From contig DATIBC010000090.1 of assembly GCA_035457725.1 (NCBI GenBank), positions 1 to 64,000 on the forward strand: a DNA stretch of 64,000 bases, in the 5' to 3' direction. Numbering within the stretch: position 1 is the stretch's first letter; every line of letters starts with the position of its first letter. Below the pieces are notes generated by a model. That model saw only the letters and a program-made list of their open reading frames with translations. It did not search any database and was not told the origin of the DNA. Made by a program: the position numbers and the translations under genes. Positions 17,234 through 26,580 of the stretch are shown piece by piece. Origin of the DNA: DATFES01 sp035457725 (lineage in GTDB: Bacteria; Pseudomonadota; Alphaproteobacteria; CACIAM-22H2).

Positions 17234-18051
17234 GGGTCGACCTTGACGCCGACGACGAACAGTCCGGCGGCGTCGGCGACGCGCACGACCGAAACACGAT
17301 CGATAATCAGCGAGCCACCGGCCTCAAGCGCCACGCCGCGCAGCCCGGCGTCGGCGCAACGCGCGATCGTGCCAACGCCGATCGTCGGCAGGTCGACGCG
17401 ACGCTCCTGGCCCGGCTTGGCGACCTTCACCAAGACGCCGCCGGCGCCCGGCCGGCGCAGTCGGGCGCAGCGTTCGACGAGAGCATCGGTGCCTTCGATC
17501 GCCTCGAGGCCCAGGACCAATCCCTGCTGGACGACCGCCGCCTGCCCGAGGTCGAGCTTGCCAAGGGCGCGCGCCACCTCGATCCCGCGCCGGATGTCGC
17601 TCCAGGCGAGATCGTCGGCGCCAACAGCGCCGCACTGTCCCTCCGGCGTTCGCAGATCATCGAGCACGTCATCGGCGCCGACGACGCGAAATCCCTCCGC
17701 CTCGAACTCGCGGACGATCGCCGACAAAAGGCCGTCGTCGCCGAACGCCGCGGCACCTATTTTGGCGATGAAGCGCGCGCCGCGAAGATCGACCTTGAGA
17801 TCGCTGAAATTGGGCCGTTTGACCGGCCCGGCGAACACGATCTCGCCGACCTTGGCGGCGCGCAGCAGGCGGAACGCCTCGCCGGCCTGACCAATGCCGA
17901 CCCAGGCATGCGGCGCATCGGCGACGACCGCGCGGTCGGTCTGTCCCTCGAAGGCGAGGACGAAATATTCGCGGCCGGTCGCCCGGCAAGCCTCGATCAT
18001 GCGCACCGGCAACTGGCCGCCGCCGGCCAGAATGCCGAGCTTAGCCCTCAC
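17230..18051 (-). CDS. lpxI: UDP-2,3-diacylglucosamine pyrophosphatase LpxI
   Basis: 273 aa (DUF1009 family). It hydrolyses UDP-2,3-diacylglucosamine to lipid X, replacing LpxH in alphaproteobacteria. It starts LGILAGGGQLPVRMIEACRA and contains FAGPVKRPNFSDLKVDLRG and ADLPTIGVGT-like segments typical of LpxI. The start is GTG at 18051, overlapping the end of lpxA by 11 bases, and the stop overlaps lpxB by 4. Position between lpxA and lpxB is the standard alphaproteobacterial arrangement. Confidence 0.94.
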   Translation of the reverse strand: MRAKLGILAGGGQLPVRMIEACRATGREYFVLAFEGQTDRAVVADAPHAWVGIGQAGEAFRLLRAAKVGEIVFAGPVKRPNFSDLKVDLRGARFIAKIGAAAFGDDGLLSAIVREFEAEGFRVVGADDVLDDLRTPEGQCGAVGADDLAWSDIRRGIEVARALGKLDLGQAAVVQQGLVLGLEAIEGTDALVERCARLRRPGAGGVLVKVAKPGQERRVDLPTIGVGTIARCADAGLRGVALEAGGSLIIDRVSVVRVADAAGLFVVGVKVDP

Positions 18052-18841
18052 GTGTGCCCCGGGGCTGGACGATCGCCCGCGCCGAATCGACCTTGATGAA
18101 CTCGACGAGATCCATCACCGGCCGGCTGTCGGCATAGAGCCCGGCGACGTCGGCCAGCCGCTCGGCCATCGTACCTTCCTGGGCGAAGAGCAGGCGATAG
18201 GCGGTGCGCAGCGACTGAATGTCGTGTCGCGAGAAACCGCGCCGCTTGAGACCGACGACATTTAGTCCCGAAAGATGCGCGCGCTCGCCCATCACCAGGC
18301 CGAAAGGGATAACGTCGCCCTCGACCCCCGACATGCCGCCGATCATCGCGTGATGACCGATGCGCACGAACTGGTGCACCCCACTGAGGCCGCCGATGAT
18401 GACGTAATCCCCGACCTCGACGTGGCCGCCGAGCGTCGCGTTGTTGGCCATCACCACGCCGACGCCGATCGTGCAATCGTGCGCGACGTGCGTGCCGACC
18501 ATGAACAGTCCGCCGCCCCCGACCCGCGTTACGCCGCCGCCGCCGACCGTTCCGGGATTCATGGTGACGTGCTCGCGAATGACGTTGTTTGGGCCGATCT
18601 CGAGCCGGGTCGGTTCGCCTCTGTATTTGAGATCTTGCGGCGGGTGGCCCAGTGACGCGAACGGATAGATCTTCGTCGCCTCGCCGATCGTCGTATTGCC
18701 GGCGATGGCGACATGCGCTACCAGCTCGACCCCGGGGCCAAGCTCGACATCGCTGCCAACGACGCAGTAAGGGCCGATCTTGACGTTCTCGCCGAGACGC
18801 GCGCCGGCGTCGACGACCGCCGTCGCGTGGATTTCCGCCAT
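18041..18841 (-). CDS. lpxA: UDP-N-acetylglucosamine acyltransferase
   Basis: 266 aa left-handed beta-helix enzyme that performs the first step of lipid A synthesis. Hexapeptide repeats run through the first ~190 residues. The catalytic base is H121 in THVAHDC, aligned with E. coli H125. Gly169 (in AMIGGM) aligns with E. coli Gly173, the acyl-chain ruler, which suggests longer hydroxyacyl chains rather than C10. The start ATG overlaps the fabZ stop (TGATG). A longer open frame upstream is only fabZ read in another frame. Confidence 0.96.
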   Translation of the reverse strand: MAEIHATAVVDAGARLGENVKIGPYCVVGSDVELGPGVELVAHVAIAGNTTIGEATKIYPFASLGHPPQDLKYRGEPTRLEIGPNNVIREHVTMNPGTVGGGGVTRVGGGGLFMVGTHVAHDCTIGVGVVMANNATLGGHVEVGDYVIIGGLSGVHQFVRIGHHAMIGGMSGVEGDVIPFGLVMGERAHLSGLNVVGLKRRGFSRHDIQSLRTAYRLLFAQEGTMAERLADVAGLYADSRPVMDLVEFIKVDSARAIVQPRGTREG

Positions 18842-19308
18842 CAGCCGTCCATTATCATGGCGGCGTACGTGGCCTCGGCCACGAGCGTTCCGTCCACTTT
18901 CGCCTCGGCGCTGAATTTCCATACCGGGCCGCGTTTGCGTTCCTTGCGCACGTGGATACGCAACGTGTCGCCTGGCGTCACTGGTCGGCGAAAACGCGCG
19001 CTGTCGATGGTCATGAAATAAACCAGCTTGCCCTCGGCCTCGGGTCCGAGCGTATGCACGACGAGAACCGCCGCCGTCTGCGCCATCGCCTCGATGATCA
19101 AGACCCCGGGCATGACCGGACGTTGTGGGAAATGCCCTTGGAAAAATGGCTCGTTGATCGTGACATTCTTGATGCCGATCGCCGAGACATCGGGAACCGC
19201 CTCGACCACGCGATCGATCATGAGGAACGGGTAGCGATGCGGAATCATCTTCATGATCCGCTCGACGTCGAGCGACAACTCCGCCTTCTCGGCCGTTTTC
19301 GTCTCCAT
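18841..19308 (-). CDS. fabZ: 3-hydroxyacyl-ACP dehydratase FabZ
   Basis: 155 aa hot-dog fold enzyme of type II fatty acid synthesis. It shows MIPHRYPFLMIDRV (catalytic His), NEPFFQGHFPQRPVMPGVLIIEAMAQ (split in the fold, with the catalytic Glu) and the C-terminal strand. Start chosen at ATG 19308 (METKTAEK), 2 bases after the lpxD stop. Co-location with lpxA and lpxD balances use of 3-hydroxyacyl-ACP between membrane phospholipid and lipid A. Confidence 0.96.
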   Translation of the reverse strand: METKTAEKAELSLDVERIMKMIPHRYPFLMIDRVVEAVPDVSAIGIKNVTINEPFFQGHFPQRPVMPGVLIIEAMAQTAAVLVVHTLGPEAEGKLVYFMTIDSARFRRPVTPGDTLRIHVRKERKRGPVWKFSAEAKVDGTLVAEATYAAMIMDG

Positions 19309-19310
19309 CG

Positions 19311-20348
19311 TCACTCGTCCTTCCCATGATCGGCACGGCGGCGCGCCAATCGGCCGAGCACGGCGACTTGGCGCCGCCATTCGACGATCGGCACCGCCGG
19401 ATATCCCCCGACCACGGTCCCCGCAGGGATGTCCTTGTGCACCCCGCTTTGGGCGGCGATCTGGGCGCCTTTGCCGACGCTCAGGTGCCCGGCGAGGCCG
19501 CCTTGACCGCCGATGACGACGAAATCGTCGAGCCGAGTGGACCCCGAAATGCCGACCTGCGCGACGATCACGCAGCCGCGACCCAGCCGCACGTTGTGCC
19601 CGATCTGGACCAAATTATCAATGATGCACCCGGCACCGATCACCGTGTCGTCGCTTGTCCCGCGATCGATGCAGGTGTTGGCGCCGATTTCGACGTCGTC
19701 GCCGATGACCACGCGACCGAGTTGCGGCACCTTGAGATGCCCCGTCGGATCCATCGCGTAGCCGAACCCGTCCTGGCCAATCCGTGCGCCGGGATAGACG
19801 GCGACGCGCGCCCCGACGATGGCGTGGCTCAATGACGCGCCGGCGCCGATCACGCAATCGGCGCCAACGACCACTCCCTGGCCGATTACAGCGTTGGCTC
19901 CGATGCGGCAGCGATCGCCGATTTCGGCGCCCGCGCCGATCACCGCGCCAGGGCCAACATGGACGTCGGCGCCAAGGCGCGACGTCGCGTCGACCTCCGC
20001 GCTCGCATGCACTCCTGGAGCGGGCGACGGCTCGGGATGGAAGGCTGCCGCGACACGCGCGTAGGCGCGATACGGCTTGTCGTGCAGGAGCAACGCCATG
20101 CCTTTGGGCGCCCGATCGGCCAACGCCGGGTGGATCAGGCACGCGCCGGCGCGGCTTGCCGTCAATGCGGCGAGATAGCGCCGATTGTCGAGGAAGCTTA
20201 TCGCGTCTCCGTCCGCGGCCTCGAGCGACGCGACATCACGAATTCGTCGGGCTGGGTCCGCGTCATCGGCCAACCTTGCCTCGGCGATCGTGGCCAACTC
20301 GGCAAGCGTGAACGGACCGCGCGAAAGAAAGAACCGCGGATCTGCCAT
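19311..20348 (-). CDS. lpxD: UDP-3-O-(3-hydroxyacyl)glucosamine N-acyltransferase
   Basis: 345 aa trimeric beta-helix enzyme that adds the second (N-linked) acyl chain in lipid A synthesis. The N-terminal uridine-binding domain spans about residues 1-100 (FFLSRGPFTLAELATIAEA). Then come hexapeptide repeats with catalytic His in IDNLVQIGHNVRLG and the family block GQGGLAGHLSVGKGAQIAAQ. The start at 20348 lies 10 bases downstream of the Skp gene. Full length. Confidence 0.96.
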   Translation of the reverse strand: MADPRFFLSRGPFTLAELATIAEARLADDADPARRIRDVASLEAADGDAISFLDNRRYLAALTASRAGACLIHPALADRAPKGMALLLHDKPYRAYARVAAAFHPEPSPAPGVHASAEVDATSRLGADVHVGPGAVIGAGAEIGDRCRIGANAVIGQGVVVGADCVIGAGASLSHAIVGARVAVYPGARIGQDGFGYAMDPTGHLKVPQLGRVVIGDDVEIGANTCIDRGTSDDTVIGAGCIIDNLVQIGHNVRLGRGCVIVAQVGISGSTRLDDFVVIGGQGGLAGHLSVGKGAQIAAQSGVHKDIPAGTVVGGYPAVPIVEWRRQVAVLGRLARRRADHGKDE

Positions 20349-20358
20349 TCCGCCCCGC

Positions 20359-21024
20359 TCAATTCTGCGGCAGTTTGACGGCCACGGTCGGCAATTTTTG
20401 ATTCACCCGGCGCAATACCTCGGGCGTGATCTCGAGCGAGGTCTGCACGACCACGACCTGCGCCTTGTGAAGCGCCAGCTTGTAGTCGCGCTCGCTGGCG
20501 ATTTCGGCCACCACTTCGAAGACTTTGCGCTCGACCTGTTGCATCGCCTCGTTGAACGCCTGGTCGAGCTTGCGCCGCTTGCCTTGCGCCGCCTGCTGTG
20601 CCTCGCCGACCTTTCGCTCCAACTCGCGGCGCTTCTGCGCGAACGCCTCGGGCGAAAGGATCGCTCGCTGACGAGCGAGTTCCTCGTCGGCGGCGCGAAG
20701 GTCCTTTTCCTGCTTGGCGATTTCGGCTTGGAAAGCGGTGCGCTGCTTTTCGAACTGCCCGCGAATGCCTTGCGCCGCGGTCGAATCGCGCAGCACGAGT
20801 AATATGTCGACGACGACGAACGGCGTGCCATTCGGCGGCATCTCGGCCGGCGCCGCAGGCGCAGGCGCCGCAGCAGGGCGCTGTTGCGGTTGCTGGGGGG
20901 CGCGCTGTGTGGGGCGTTGCTGCTGCTGCTGTTGCTGCGCGAACGCCGGCGAGGCCAAAATTGCGGCCGCCAGCATCGCCGCCACGACCGCGGCGAGGTG
21001 TCGCTTTATGCCATGCTCGATCAT
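20359..21024 (-). CDS. skp: OmpH/Skp-family periplasmic chaperone
   Basis: 221 aa periplasmic holdase for unfolded outer-membrane proteins. The signal peptide ends near ASPAFA|Q. It is followed by seven glutamines in a row and a Gln/Pro/Ala-rich linker to about residue 62, then the Skp core beginning FVVVDILLVLRDS with long helical, coiled-coil residues (FEKQRTAFQAEIAKQEKDL, KRRELERKVGEAQQAAQGKR). The low-complexity linker is longer than in E. coli Skp. Gene lies 16 bases after bamA, as is typical. Confidence 0.9.
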   Translation of the reverse strand: MIEHGIKRHLAAVVAAMLAAAILASPAFAQQQQQQQRPTQRAPQQPQQRPAAAPAPAAPAEMPPNGTPFVVVDILLVLRDSTAAQGIRGQFEKQRTAFQAEIAKQEKDLRAADEELARQRAILSPEAFAQKRRELERKVGEAQQAAQGKRRKLDQAFNEAMQQVERKVFEVVAEIASERDYKLALHKAQVVVVQTSLEITPEVLRRVNQKLPTVAVKLPQN

Positions 21025-21040
21025 CTAGGAATCCTTCATC

Positions 21041-23344
21041 TTAGAAACGGGAGCCGAAGCTAAAGCGAAAGAGCTCGTCCTTGTCGAAGTCTTCTTTTCT
21101 GACCGCCTGCGCCAAGCTGATCCGGATCGGGCCGAACGGTGAGCGCCAAACCGCGCCGACGCCGACCGACACGCGGATCGAATCGACATCCACCACCTCG
21201 GGTCCGACGCTGTCAGTGTTCCACAACGTTCCGAAATCGCTGAACAGCGTGGTTCGGATCCCGAGTTCCTTCGGCAGGCCCGAAGGAAAGGTGACTGCGA
21301 CCGTGCCGATGTAGAACTGATTGCCTCCAAGCGCATCGGTCGTCGTGATGTCGCGTGGGCCGATGCCGGCGGTCTCGAAACCGCGCAAAGTCTCGCCACC
21401 AATGTAAAATCGATGCTGAATGCGCACATCTTCGCTGTTCAGTCCGAAGAGATAACCCACCTCCCCCGATATGCTCGCCACCCATTCCTCGGCGATCGGG
21501 ATATAATAGCCCGCCGCCAGCCGATTGCGCGAGAACGCGACATCGCCGATACCGCCGGGAGCAAGGTCGGTGCTGAGCCGCACGAAATAGCCTTCCCTCG
21601 GGTCGAAACGGTCGTCTCGTCGGTCATATAGGAGATCTTGGCCGAGAATCGAGCTTAAAGTTGTTCCTTCTTGCTCGCGGATCAGCCTCGACGCAGTCGG
21701 ATCGACGTCGGTGATGTCGTCTTCGCGAAGCGTGTAACGGAGCGTTTGGCGCAGATTCTCGGCGATCTGATACCCGGTCCGCAGGCCGAAGCCGGTGGTC
21801 TCCTGGTCGTACCCGGCTTCATCCTGAAAATCGCGGATGATGCGGAACAGATCGAAACCGGCTGACATGTTGCGCTCGAGGAAGTACGGCTCGGTAAAGC
21901 TGAGGTCGACCTCTTGCCGGCGTTGCGACAGGACGAATCCGAGCCGCAAATCCTGCCCGCGCCCGAGCAGATTTCGCTCGCGTATCGCGATATCGGCGAG
22001 CGCCCCATCGGCGGTCGAGAAGCCGACGCCGAAAGACAGCTCGCCGGTGGAGCGTTCCTGCACGTCGACGTTGATCACCGTGCGATCGGCAGCCTCCCCG
22101 GCGACATTGGTGACGTCGACCTTCTCGAAGAATCCGAGATTGCGGATACGCTGGCGCGAACGGCGGAGCTTCGCGGTGTTGAAGGCATCACCCTCGACCA
22201 GCCGCATCTCCCGACGTATGACCTTGTCGAGCGTTCGGACATTGCCGGTGATGTTGATGCGCTCGACGTAGACCCGCGGACCCTCCTGGATGTCGTAGGT
22301 GATCGAGATCGTCCGCGCCTCGCGGTCGCGGTTGATGCGCGGCCGCACGTCGACGAAGGCGTAGCCCAGCGTGCCGATTTCGTCGGTGAGCCCGGTGACC
22401 GAACGCTCGACGGCTTCGGCGTCGTACCAATCGCCCTCGCGCGTCAGCAGCCGGCCGCGCAATTTCTCCGGCTCGAGGTCCCTTAGTCGCGAGACGATGT
22501 CGACGCCCCCGAAGCGGTATCGCTCGCCCTCCTCCAAGGTGAAGGTGATGAAGAACCCCTCGCGGTCGGGCGTCAGCTCCGCCACCGCCGAGACGACCCG
22601 GAAATCCGCGTAACCGTTCTTGAGGTAGTACCGCCGAAGCAGATCGCGGTCGAACGAAAGCCGATCGGGATCGTACGTGTCGTCGGTCGACAAGATACGA
22701 TACCACCGGCTTTCCTTGGTTTGGATGACATCGCGCAGGGTACTGTCGCTGAACCGCGCATTGCCGACGAAATTAATGCGTTCGACCGATGTCACTTGCC
22801 CTTCATTGATCTCGAAAATTAGGTCGACGCGGTTTTGCGGAAGTTGAATGACCTTGGGCTCCACCGTGGCGGCGAAGCGGCCGCTGCGGCGATAAAGATC
22901 GAGGACGCGCTTGACGTCCGCCTGCACTTTCGCCCGCGTGTAGACGACGCGCGGCCGCAGTTGCACCTCCTTGTTCAGAATTTCGTCCTCGACCCGCCGA
23001 TTGCCCTCGAAGGCGATACGATTGATGATCGGGTTTTCGACCACGTTGACCACGACGCGGTCGCCATCGCGGCGTATCGTCACGTCGGCGAACAGGCCAG
23101 TTCCGAAAAGCGCCTTCAAGGAACGGTCGAGCTGCTCGACGCTGGCTCGGTCGCCTGGCCGAATGAGCATGTAGGAACGAATCGTCTCCGGATCGATCCG
23201 CTGCGTTCCCTCGACAGCGATCTCGCGCACCAGCGCGTCGCCTTGCGCAATGGCGAAAGGAATCTGGAGGGAAAGGACGGCGCCGAGGGCACAGGCTGCA
23301 GACAGAATAAGGCAACGCACTGCCCGAGCGATGCGTGGCTCCAC
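21041..23344 (-). CDS. bamA: Outer membrane protein assembly factor BamA
   Basis: 767 aa Omp85 protein that inserts beta-barrel proteins into the outer membrane. An N-terminal signal peptide ends near FAIAQ|GD. Five POTRA domains follow (starting LVREIAVEGTQRIDPETIRS) to about residue 430, then the barrel domain with the essential RGF loop (ETLRGFETAGIGPRD) and the C-terminal strand ending in FSFGSRF with terminal Phe. The start is GTG at 23344; no better ATG precedes the signal peptide. Upstream rseP is 39 bases away. Confidence 0.95.
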   Translation of the reverse strand: MEPRIARAVRCLILSAACALGAVLSLQIPFAIAQGDALVREIAVEGTQRIDPETIRSYMLIRPGDRASVEQLDRSLKALFGTGLFADVTIRRDGDRVVVNVVENPIINRIAFEGNRRVEDEILNKEVQLRPRVVYTRAKVQADVKRVLDLYRRSGRFAATVEPKVIQLPQNRVDLIFEINEGQVTSVERINFVGNARFSDSTLRDVIQTKESRWYRILSTDDTYDPDRLSFDRDLLRRYYLKNGYADFRVVSAVAELTPDREGFFITFTLEEGERYRFGGVDIVSRLRDLEPEKLRGRLLTREGDWYDAEAVERSVTGLTDEIGTLGYAFVDVRPRINRDREARTISITYDIQEGPRVYVERINITGNVRTLDKVIRREMRLVEGDAFNTAKLRRSRQRIRNLGFFEKVDVTNVAGEAADRTVINVDVQERSTGELSFGVGFSTADGALADIAIRERNLLGRGQDLRLGFVLSQRRQEVDLSFTEPYFLERNMSAGFDLFRIIRDFQDEAGYDQETTGFGLRTGYQIAENLRQTLRYTLREDDITDVDPTASRLIREQEGTTLSSILGQDLLYDRRDDRFDPREGYFVRLSTDLAPGGIGDVAFSRNRLAAGYYIPIAEEWVASISGEVGYLFGLNSEDVRIQHRFYIGGETLRGFETAGIGPRDITTTDALGGNQFYIGTVAVTFPSGLPKELGIRTTLFSDFGTLWNTDSVGPEVVDVDSIRVSVGVGAVWRSPFGPIRISLAQAVRKEDFDKDELFRFSFGSRF

Positions 23345-23383
23345 GTAGTCTCCCCCTTCTCCCCGTCCATTCGACCGGCGGCG

Positions 23384-24517
23384 CTAGGATGCGAGTTCGA
23401 CCAGATATTGTACGACGCGTAGCTGAACCAAGTCGTTCCACGTCGCGAAGATCATCAGGCCAAGCACTAGCGCGATGCCGATACGAAAACCGTACTCTTG
23501 CGCGCGCGGACCCAATGGGCGGCCGCGTGCGGCCTCGAACGCATAAAACAAAAGGTGGCCTCCGTCCAGCATCGGAACGGGAAAAAGGTTGATCAACCCG
23601 AGATTGATCGACAACACGGCAGCGAACACCACGAGCGAGGCGATGCCGCCTTTCGCGACCTCACCCGACATCTGCGCGATGCGGATCGGCCCGCCGAGCT
23701 CCTCGGTGGTCCGGCGGCCGGAGATCATCTGCCCAACCGCCCGCATCGTTCCCACTGTTTGGCTGTACGTTTCGTGCGTGGCCCGCCACAACGACTCCGC
23801 CGGACCGTGTTGGACGAAGGCCATCCGACCGCCGCGAATGCCGAGCCGCGCAACGCGCTGCCGGTTGCCGAGGCGGTCGGTCTCCTCGATAACCGTCGGG
23901 GTCACGGTGACCGTCACTTCCCCGCTGCCGCGCAGCAAGGTGATTTCGAGCGGACGGTCGAGGTTAAGCTGCACGATGCGCTGAATTTGCTCGAAGCGTT
24001 CGATCGGCTCGCCGTCGATTCGCGCGAATACGTCGCCTTCCTTGATGCCGGCCCGCTCGGCGGCGCTGCCCTCGATCACCCCGCCGACCTCGGGTGGGGT
24101 GAAGGGTTGGCCGACGGTGGCGAACAACAGCGCGAAGATAACGATGGCAAAGAGAAAGTTCGCGATCGGTCCGGCGGCGACGATCGCCGTGCGTTGACCG
24201 AGCGACTTGTGGTGGAAGGACACGGCGCGTTCCTCTGGCGACATCGTCTGCATCGCCTCGCCCGGGCGGCTCGCCACGTCGGCGTCGCCGAACATCTTGA
24301 CGTAGCCGCCCAGCGGGATGGCGCTGAACTTCCACCGCGTGCCGGCGCGATCGGTCCATCCGAAGATCTCCGGACCGAAGCCGATGGAAAACACGTCGAC
24401 GCGGACCCCATTGCGCCGTGCCACCCAGTAGTGACCGAGCTCATGCACGAAGACCAACGCGGTCAGCACGACCAGGAAGGGAACGATGTAGCCGAATGCG
24501 CCGCCCAGGAATTCCAT
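23384..24517 (-). CDS. rseP: Site-2 intramembrane protease RseP
   Basis: 377 aa M50 zinc metalloprotease of the inner membrane. The HExxH site is in FVHELGHYWVARRNG near the N-terminus, and the third ligand motif LDG is in PVPMLDGGHLLFY near residue 320. A central PDZ domain (VIEGSAAERAGIKEGDVFARIDGEP) lies in the periplasm. It cleaves anti-sigma factors such as RseA and clears signal peptides. Located between dxr and bamA as usual for the outer-membrane stress cluster. Confidence 0.95.
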   Translation of the reverse strand: MEFLGGAFGYIVPFLVVLTALVFVHELGHYWVARRNGVRVDVFSIGFGPEIFGWTDRAGTRWKFSAIPLGGYVKMFGDADVASRPGEAMQTMSPEERAVSFHHKSLGQRTAIVAAGPIANFLFAIVIFALLFATVGQPFTPPEVGGVIEGSAAERAGIKEGDVFARIDGEPIERFEQIQRIVQLNLDRPLEITLLRGSGEVTVTVTPTVIEETDRLGNRQRVARLGIRGGRMAFVQHGPAESLWRATHETYSQTVGTMRAVGQMISGRRTTEELGGPIRIAQMSGEVAKGGIASLVVFAAVLSINLGLINLFPVPMLDGGHLLFYAFEAARGRPLGPRAQEYGFRIGIALVLGLMIFATWNDLVQLRVVQYLVELAS

Positions 24518-24574
24518 CCGCGTCGTCCTTACGTTACGTTCGAATCGTCCGCGCGATGCGGCGCAAGCGATCGG

Positions 24575-25768
24575 TCATGCGGGCATCGCTTCGCTGGCGA
24601 CGCGACGCGCTTCTTCATCGAGGGCGCGGATATCGGCGAGCGTCGCTGGCGTGGTCGTCGATAGACGATCCAGCGTCCGAGCCACTACCTCGATGATATC
24701 AAGGAAGCGGATTCGTCGCCCAAGAAACCCGGCCACCGCGATCTCGTTGGCGGCGTTGAGAATTGTAGGTGCGCCGCCGCCCTGTTGCAAGGCTTGGCGA
24801 GCCAGATCCAGACCTGGAAATCGTTTCGGATCAGGGGGTTCGAAGGTCAATTGGCCAAGGGCGGCGAGATCCAGCCGCGTCGTCGGCGTCACCATGCGAT
24901 CCGGCCAGGCGAGCGCGTAGGCGATCGGCGTGCGCATGTCGGGGCTGCCGAGCTGTGCCAGGACCGAGCCGTCGACATAGGACACCATGCTGTGCACGAC
25001 CGACTGCGGATGGACTAGGATGTCGATGCGCTCGGACGGCATCTCGAACAAGTGATGCGCCTCGATCAGTTCAAGACCCTTGTTCATCATCGTCGCGGAA
25101 TCGACCGAGATCTTGGCGCCCATCGACCAATTCGGATGTGCGACGGCCTGTTCGGGCGTCACGCTCGCCATCTGCTCGCGCGTCAGTGTCCGGAACGGCC
25201 CGCCGGAGGCGGTCAACACAATCTTCTCGACCCGATCGCGGCGCTCGAAATCGAAAACCTGAAAGATCGCGCTGTGCTCCGAATCGACCGGCAGCAGTCG
25301 GGAACCGGCGCGGCGGACCTCCGCAGTCAGAAGCTCCCCGGCGCAGACCAGGCACTCCTTGTTGGCCAGCGCGACAATCGCGCCACGACGGATCGCGGCG
25401 AGCGTTGGCTCGAGGCCGGCGGCGCCGACGATCGCCGCCATCACCCAATCCGCCGGCTGGTTTGCCGCCTCGAGCACCGCCGCGCGCCCCGCCGCGGTTT
25501 CGATCCCCGTGCCGGCCAGCGCTCGGCGCAGTTCGGACAGCCGCGCATCATCGGCAATGACCGCGCGGCGCGGCCGCAGGCGGCGCGCCTGGCCGGCGAG
25601 CTTGTCGCAATTTCCACCGGCGACCAGCGCCTCGACCTCGAAACGCTCGCGGTTACGCATGATCAGGTCGACCGTATTGGCGCCGACCGAACCGGTCGAA
25701 CCGAGAATGGACACTGTCCGTCGCCGACCGGCGGACACCGTGTCACGGCGAGCCGCGTTCACCGCCAT
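24575..25768 (-). CDS. dxr: 1-deoxy-D-xylulose 5-phosphate reductoisomerase
   Basis: 397 aa enzyme of the MEP isoprenoid pathway making MEP from DXP with NADPH. The NADPH site is VSILGSTGSVGANTVDL. Substrate and metal residues lie in PVDSEHSAIFQ, LTASGGPFRT and KISVDSATMMNKGLELIEAH. The start chosen is ATG 25768, giving a 10-base overlap with cdsA; an ATG further upstream in frame would add residues overlapping cdsA more deeply. Feeds isoprenoid units toward UppS in the same cluster. Confidence 0.95.
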   Translation of the reverse strand: MAVNAARRDTVSAGRRRTVSILGSTGSVGANTVDLIMRNRERFEVEALVAGGNCDKLAGQARRLRPRRAVIADDARLSELRRALAGTGIETAAGRAAVLEAANQPADWVMAAIVGAAGLEPTLAAIRRGAIVALANKECLVCAGELLTAEVRRAGSRLLPVDSEHSAIFQVFDFERRDRVEKIVLTASGGPFRTLTREQMASVTPEQAVAHPNWSMGAKISVDSATMMNKGLELIEAHHLFEMPSERIDILVHPQSVVHSMVSYVDGSVLAQLGSPDMRTPIAYALAWPDRMVTPTTRLDLAALGQLTFEPPDPKRFPGLDLARQALQQGGGAPTILNAANEIAVAGFLGRRIRFLDIIEVVARTLDRLSTTTPATLADIRALDEEARRVASEAMPA

Positions 25769-26580
25769 GATAGCACCCCGGAGCCGGTCAACCATTGCCA
25801 TAGCGCCAACACTGTAGCTGCGGCGAGCAAACCGTCGACGCGATCGAACAGCCCCCCGTGACCGGGTATCAGCGCGCTCGCGTCCTTGGCGCCGAAACGC
25901 CGTTTGACCCATGATTCACCGAGGTCACCGGCCTGGGCGGCAATGGCCAGCGCGGCGCCGGCCGCTGCCAGGAGAACCGCCTTCGGCCCCAGCGGGTCGA
26001 CCAGCGCCGCGACGATTCCGACGATCCCCGCCGAGATGACGGCACCGATCAAACCGGCCCAAGTCTTGCTCGGGCTGACTCGAGGCGCCAGTCGCGGCCC
26101 ACCGATGAGCCGTCCGGAGAAATAGGCGCCGATGTCGGTCGCCCACACGGTCACGAAAAGCCACGCGATAAGTTGACGGCCGGCCGCGTCGTCGTCGCGC
26201 AGCCAGATCAGCGCGACCGCCGGAATGCCGATGTAAATTGGCCCGATTGCGATCCACGACGGATTGGCGCGCCGCGAATGCCTGGCGAAAAGATACACGA
26301 CGACCGTCCCCAATATCGCAAGCGCCAACGCATAGTCGACGCGCAGCGCCGTCGCCGACACCACTACCCCGAGCGCGAGCGCGGCCAGCATCCAGCCGGT
26401 CCTCCCAAAACGCCCTTCACCGCAAAGTCGCGTCCACTCCCAGGCGAGCACCATCGACGCGGCGGCGACGATCGCCGCAAAGATCTTCGGGCCCGCGAAC
26501 AACGCCGCGACGGCGACCGGCGCCATTGCCAACGCCGAAAGTGCACGCACGCCCACCCCGCTCAACCGGCCGTCACGCAC
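25759..26580 (-). CDS. cdsA: Phosphatidate cytidylyltransferase
   Basis: 273 aa inner-membrane enzyme producing CDP-diacylglycerol from phosphatidate and CTP. There are about eight hydrophobic helices. The CDS signature is visible as SKTWAGLIGAVISA and AQAGDLGESWVKRRFGAKDAS near the C-terminus, followed by PGHGGLFDRVDGL. I place the start at GTG 26580, overlapping the uppS stop by 8 bases; the frame is open to 26688 but that stretch is uppS coding sequence. Confidence 0.92.
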   Translation of the reverse strand: MRDGRLSGVGVRALSALAMAPVAVAALFAGPKIFAAIVAAASMVLAWEWTRLCGEGRFGRTGWMLAALALGVVVSATALRVDYALALAILGTVVVYLFARHSRRANPSWIAIGPIYIGIPAVALIWLRDDDAAGRQLIAWLFVTVWATDIGAYFSGRLIGGPRLAPRVSPSKTWAGLIGAVISAGIVGIVAALVDPLGPKAVLLAAAGAALAIAAQAGDLGESWVKRRFGAKDASALIPGHGGLFDRVDGLLAAATVLALWQWLTGSGVLSWR

